Source: Gaiellasilicea sp963705515
GTDB lineage: Bacteria > Actinomycetota > Thermoleophilia > Gaiellales > Gaiellaceae
Length of the DNA stretch: 64,000 nt
Assembly: GCA_963705515.1 (NCBI GenBank)
Contig: CAVPJV010000002.1
Location: 1-64,000, forward strand
Direction: 5' to 3'
Shown here: piece after piece, positions 62,501 to 64,000 of the stretch
How the letters are laid out: every line of letters begins with the position of its first letter
How positions within the stretch are numbered: the first letter of the stretch is position 1
Notes under the pieces: generated by a model
What the model saw: only the letters and a program-made list of their open reading frames with translations
The model's database searches: none
Told to the model about the DNA's origin: nothing
Made by a program: the position numbers and the translations under genes

Positions 62501-64000
62501 AGCTGATCTACGACCTCCGCTGCGCGAATCCCGACGCGCGCGTCTCGGTGAAGCTCGTCTCGGAGGTCGGCGTCGGCACGGTCGCCGCCGGCGTCGCGAA
62601 GGCGAACGCCGACCATGTGCTCATCTCCGGCCACGACGGTGGCACGGGCGCCTCGCCGCTGTCGTCGATCCTCTTCGCCGGTGCGCCCTGGGAGATCGGG
62701 CTTGCGGAGACGCAGCAAACGCTCGTGCTCAACGACCTGCGCTCGCGGATCTGGGTGCAGACGGATGGTCAGCTCAAGACCGGGCGCGATGTCGTCGTCG
62801 CCGCGCTGCTCGGCGCCGACGAGATGGGCTTTGCGACCGCGCCGCTGATCGCCTCGGGCTGCGTCATGATGCGCGCCTGCCATCTCAACACGTGCCCGGT
62901 GGGGATCGCAACGCAGGATCCCGAGCTGCGGAAGCGCTTCGCCGGGCAGCCCGAGCACGTCGTCAACTTCATGTTCTTCGTCGCGGAGGAGGCGCGCCGG
63001 ATCATGGCGCGGCTGGGCGTCCGCCGGTTCGAGGAACTGGTCGGCCGCGTCGACTTGCTCGAGGCGGACGACGCGATCGAGCGCTGGAAGACGCGCGGGA
63101 TCGACCTCTCGGCGCTGCTGCACGCGCCGGATGTGCCGGCCGGCGTGGCGGTTCGACGCGTGCGCCCGCAGGTCTCGCCGCTCGACGATGCGCTCGACTG
63201 GCAGCTGCTCGAGCAGGCGCGCCCGGCGCTCGAGGACGGGACGCCGGTCGAGCTCGACGTCGCGGTCCGGAACGTCAACCGCACCGTCGGCGGCCTGCTC
63301 TCCCACGCCGTGACCAAGACGTACGGCGCGGCCGGGCTTCCGGAGCGGACGATCCGCGTGACGCTGAACGGCTCCGCCGGTCAGTCCTTCGGCGCCTGGG
63401 TCGCCCCCGGCGTCGAGCTGACGCTCGTCGGCGATGCGAACGACTACGTCGGCAAGGGGCTCTCCGGCGGCGTCCTGGCGGTGCGGCCGCCGGACGGCGC
63501 GGCGTTCGCCGCCGAAGAGAATGTGATCGTCGGGAACACGGTCCTCTACGGGGCGACCGCAGGCCGCGCCTTCTTCCGCGGCCTCGCCGGCGAGCGCTTC
63601 GCCGTCCGCAACTCCGGCGTCAGCGCCGTCGTCGAGGGCGTCGGCGATCACGGCTGCGAGTACATGACGGGCGGCCGCGTCGTCGTGCTCGGCCGGACCG
63701 GCCGGAATTTCGCCGCCGGCATGAGCGGCGGCGTCGCGTACGTGCTGGACGAGGACGGCGGCTTCCGCGGACGTTGCAACGACGAGCTCGTCGGTCTCGA
63801 GCAGCTCGCCGAGGCGGACGCGGAGGAGCTGCGCGCTCTCGTCCAGGAGCACCTCGAGCGCACGGGCTCCGACGTCGCGGCGCGGCTTCTCGCCGGCTGG
63901 GACGACGCCGTGCAGCGCTTCGTCAAGGTGATGCCGCACGACTACAAGCGCGCGCTCGCCGACGGCGTCGTCGAGCCGAAGGGCGACAACCCGACCTCGA
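59524..64000 (+). CDS. gltB: glutamate synthase large subunit, 3' end beyond the window
   Basis: 1492 codons are visible without a stop, so only the last few residues are missing. GTG 59524 gives a short propeptide ending at the nucleophile Cys16 (YEHDACGVAFVARL), exposed by processing. The class II glutaminase domain runs to about 400 (LVHSRYSTNTFPSW; IAHNGEINTLRGN). The FMN synthase domain follows from about 866 (GAMSLGSLSREAHETLAIAM; QGAKPGEGGQLPGHK; ISGHDGGTGASPLSS). The 3Fe-4S cysteines are at about 1113, 1119 and 1124 (CVMMRACHLNTCPVG). The C-terminal beta-helix GXG repeat region ends the visible part. It makes glutamate from glutamine and 2-oxoglutarate; gltD probably follows. Confidence 0.96.
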   Translation, partial: MRPVGLYDPAYEHDACGVAFVARLDGVASHETLVRAATALANLEHRGAEGADAGTGDGAGMTLQLPDALFRDEVGPELPPLGSYGVAVCFLPRDAGRAAALEQLLNETVEAEGQRVVAWRDVPVDESQAGPAAAATAPLVRQLFVAAAPALDLDAFERKLYVIRRVAELAAGPDLVIPSCSARTVVYKGMLTAPQLTAYYPDLRDERTASALALVHSRYSTNTFPSWELAHPYRMIAHNGEINTLRGNVNWMRARESQLASELFGDDLAKVLPVVRPGGSDSATFDNVLELLVLAGRSLPHAIMMMIPEAYRGRDDVSPELDGFYAYHQCLLEAWDGPAAIAFTDGRLIGATLDRNGLRPGRWLETADGWVVLASETGVLEEAPENVVRKGRLQPGKLFLVDLEQGRIVPDAEVKRETASRRPYAEWYRDNVVRLDDLPARPCLPPPTEPLRKRQLAFGYTQDDMKVILAPLARNAEEAIGSMGNDLPLAVLSDRRPVLYSYFKQLFAQVTNPPIDSIREAVVMSVEASVGSERNLLDETPEHARQLVIANPILRDEELERLRQIDSDVFRAHTIDTTWPVEDGPGGLELAVGRICAEADEALANGANIVVLSDRSVGPERAPMPSLLAVSALHHHLVRAGTRLQAGLVVESGEPRSVQSVAVLVGYGAAAVNPYLMLETLAELVDLELLPQAMTKEEAQRRATKGIAKGLLKTISKMGISTIPSYCGAQVFEAIGLSRELVDRHFTGTASRIGGIGMEELAHDTLDRHARAWPGTQDGLLPVTGLYAWRREGEHHQWNPDTIAALQHAVRNGGYASYEEYAELVNSDSTRRSTLRGLMRFREDPGGGVPLDEVEPAQEIVKRFATGAMSLGSLSREAHETLAIAMNRIGGRSNTGEGGEDPERFTPEPNGDWRRSAIKQVASGRFGVNAHYLANADELQIKMAQGAKPGEGGQLPGHKVDRYIASVRLTTPGVGLISPPPHHDIYSIEDLKQLIYDLRCANPDARVSVKLVSEVGVGTVAAGVAKANADHVLISGHDGGTGASPLSSILFAGAPWEIGLAETQQTLVLNDLRSRIWVQTDGQLKTGRDVVVAALLGADEMGFATAPLIASGCVMMRACHLNTCPVGIATQDPELRKRFAGQPEHVVNFMFFVAEEARRIMARLGVRRFEELVGRVDLLEADDAIERWKTRGIDLSALLHAPDVPAGVAVRRVRPQVSPLDDALDWQLLEQARPALEDGTPVELDVAVRNVNRTVGGLLSHAVTKTYGAAGLPERTIRVTLNGSAGQSFGAWVAPGVELTLVGDANDYVGKGLSGGVLAVRPPDGAAFAAEENVIVGNTVLYGATAGRAFFRGLAGERFAVRNSGVSAVVEGVGDHGCEYMTGGRVVVLGRTGRNFAAGMSGGVAYVLDEDGGFRGRCNDELVGLEQLAEADAEELRALVQEHLERTGSDVAARLLAGWDDAVQRFVKVMPHDYKRALADGVVEPKGDNPTS

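Noticed and set aside
60781..63939. A reading frame of over 1000 codons on the minus strand, opposite gltB
   Set aside because: High GC removes stops from the antisense frame. The peptide is Arg/Asp/Glu-rich with no recognisable domain, while the plus strand encodes an unmistakable GltB.

Overview
The window is a GC-rich (roughly 70%) bacterial chromosome segment, densely packed, with many 4-base ATGA/GTGA/TTGA gene overlaps. A MarP-like membrane protease, a shared MsiK/UgpC-type sugar ATPase, NarL-type two-component pairs, a Lon protease next to an XRE-cupin regulator and the absence of introns or plasmid and phage genes fit an actinobacterium, most likely of the Thermoleophilia (Gaiellales/Solirubrobacterales). 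That placement is inference from gene content and composition. There are no CRISPR arrays or insertion sequences. One partial tRNA sits at the left edge.

Layout: 1-4850 holds a cut tRNA, a GNAT acetyltransferase, a MarP-like protease, a fused homocysteine methyltransferase-MetF, a 470-base non-coding stretch with a candidate structured RNA, and an SDR. 4854-8878 holds a LysE exporter, a zinc D-aminopeptidase and an ABC-2 exporter. 8966-16041 holds a bicupin, a complete livKHMGF branched-chain amino-acid-type importer and a class V aminotransferase. 16115-25207 is mixed housekeeping: TPR protein, flavin/PNPOx protein, SGNH hydrolase, DDAH-like enzyme, DinB, beta-lactamase-fold protein, XRE-cupin regulator, Lon, HxlR regulator, cupin. 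25421-30717 is a MacB/FtsX-type ABC system divergent from a NarL-type kinase/regulator pair. 30925-32142 is an unusual membrane protein with an N-terminal LacI-type HTH.

32147-43929 is a sugar island: a MsiK-type ATPase divergent from a LacI-controlled operon of MalF, MalG, substrate-binding protein, two ADP-ribosylglycohydrolase-family enzymes, a frameshifted TIM-barrel/formylglycine-enzyme-like gene, a family III CoA-transferase and a CitE-like lyase. 43926-52756 is an amino-sugar/cell-wall recycling island: NagZ-type GH3, a second MalF/MalG/binding protein set (MalG frameshifted), a SIS-domain GlcN6P deaminase-like protein and a GntR regulator on one strand, and murQ-nagA plus a truncated ATPase on the other. 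Three near-identical palindromes (TGGTAYTGACCA) mark a probable GntR regulon. Because the local ATPase is only a stub, the intact MsiK-type ATPase may power both sugar importers.

52833-59328 is a near-complete histidine pathway: a TrpR-like regulator, hisG, hisD, a hisC-hisB gene fusion, hisH, hisF and hisIE on the minus strand, and hisA divergent. The two start codons are 22 bases apart and the gap is filled by interlocking palindromes carrying both -10 elements. 59524 to the window end is gltB (glutamate synthase large subunit), almost complete. A recurrent theme is TAnnnT-like -10 elements exactly 6-7 bases before start codons, suggesting that leaderless transcription is common in this genome.
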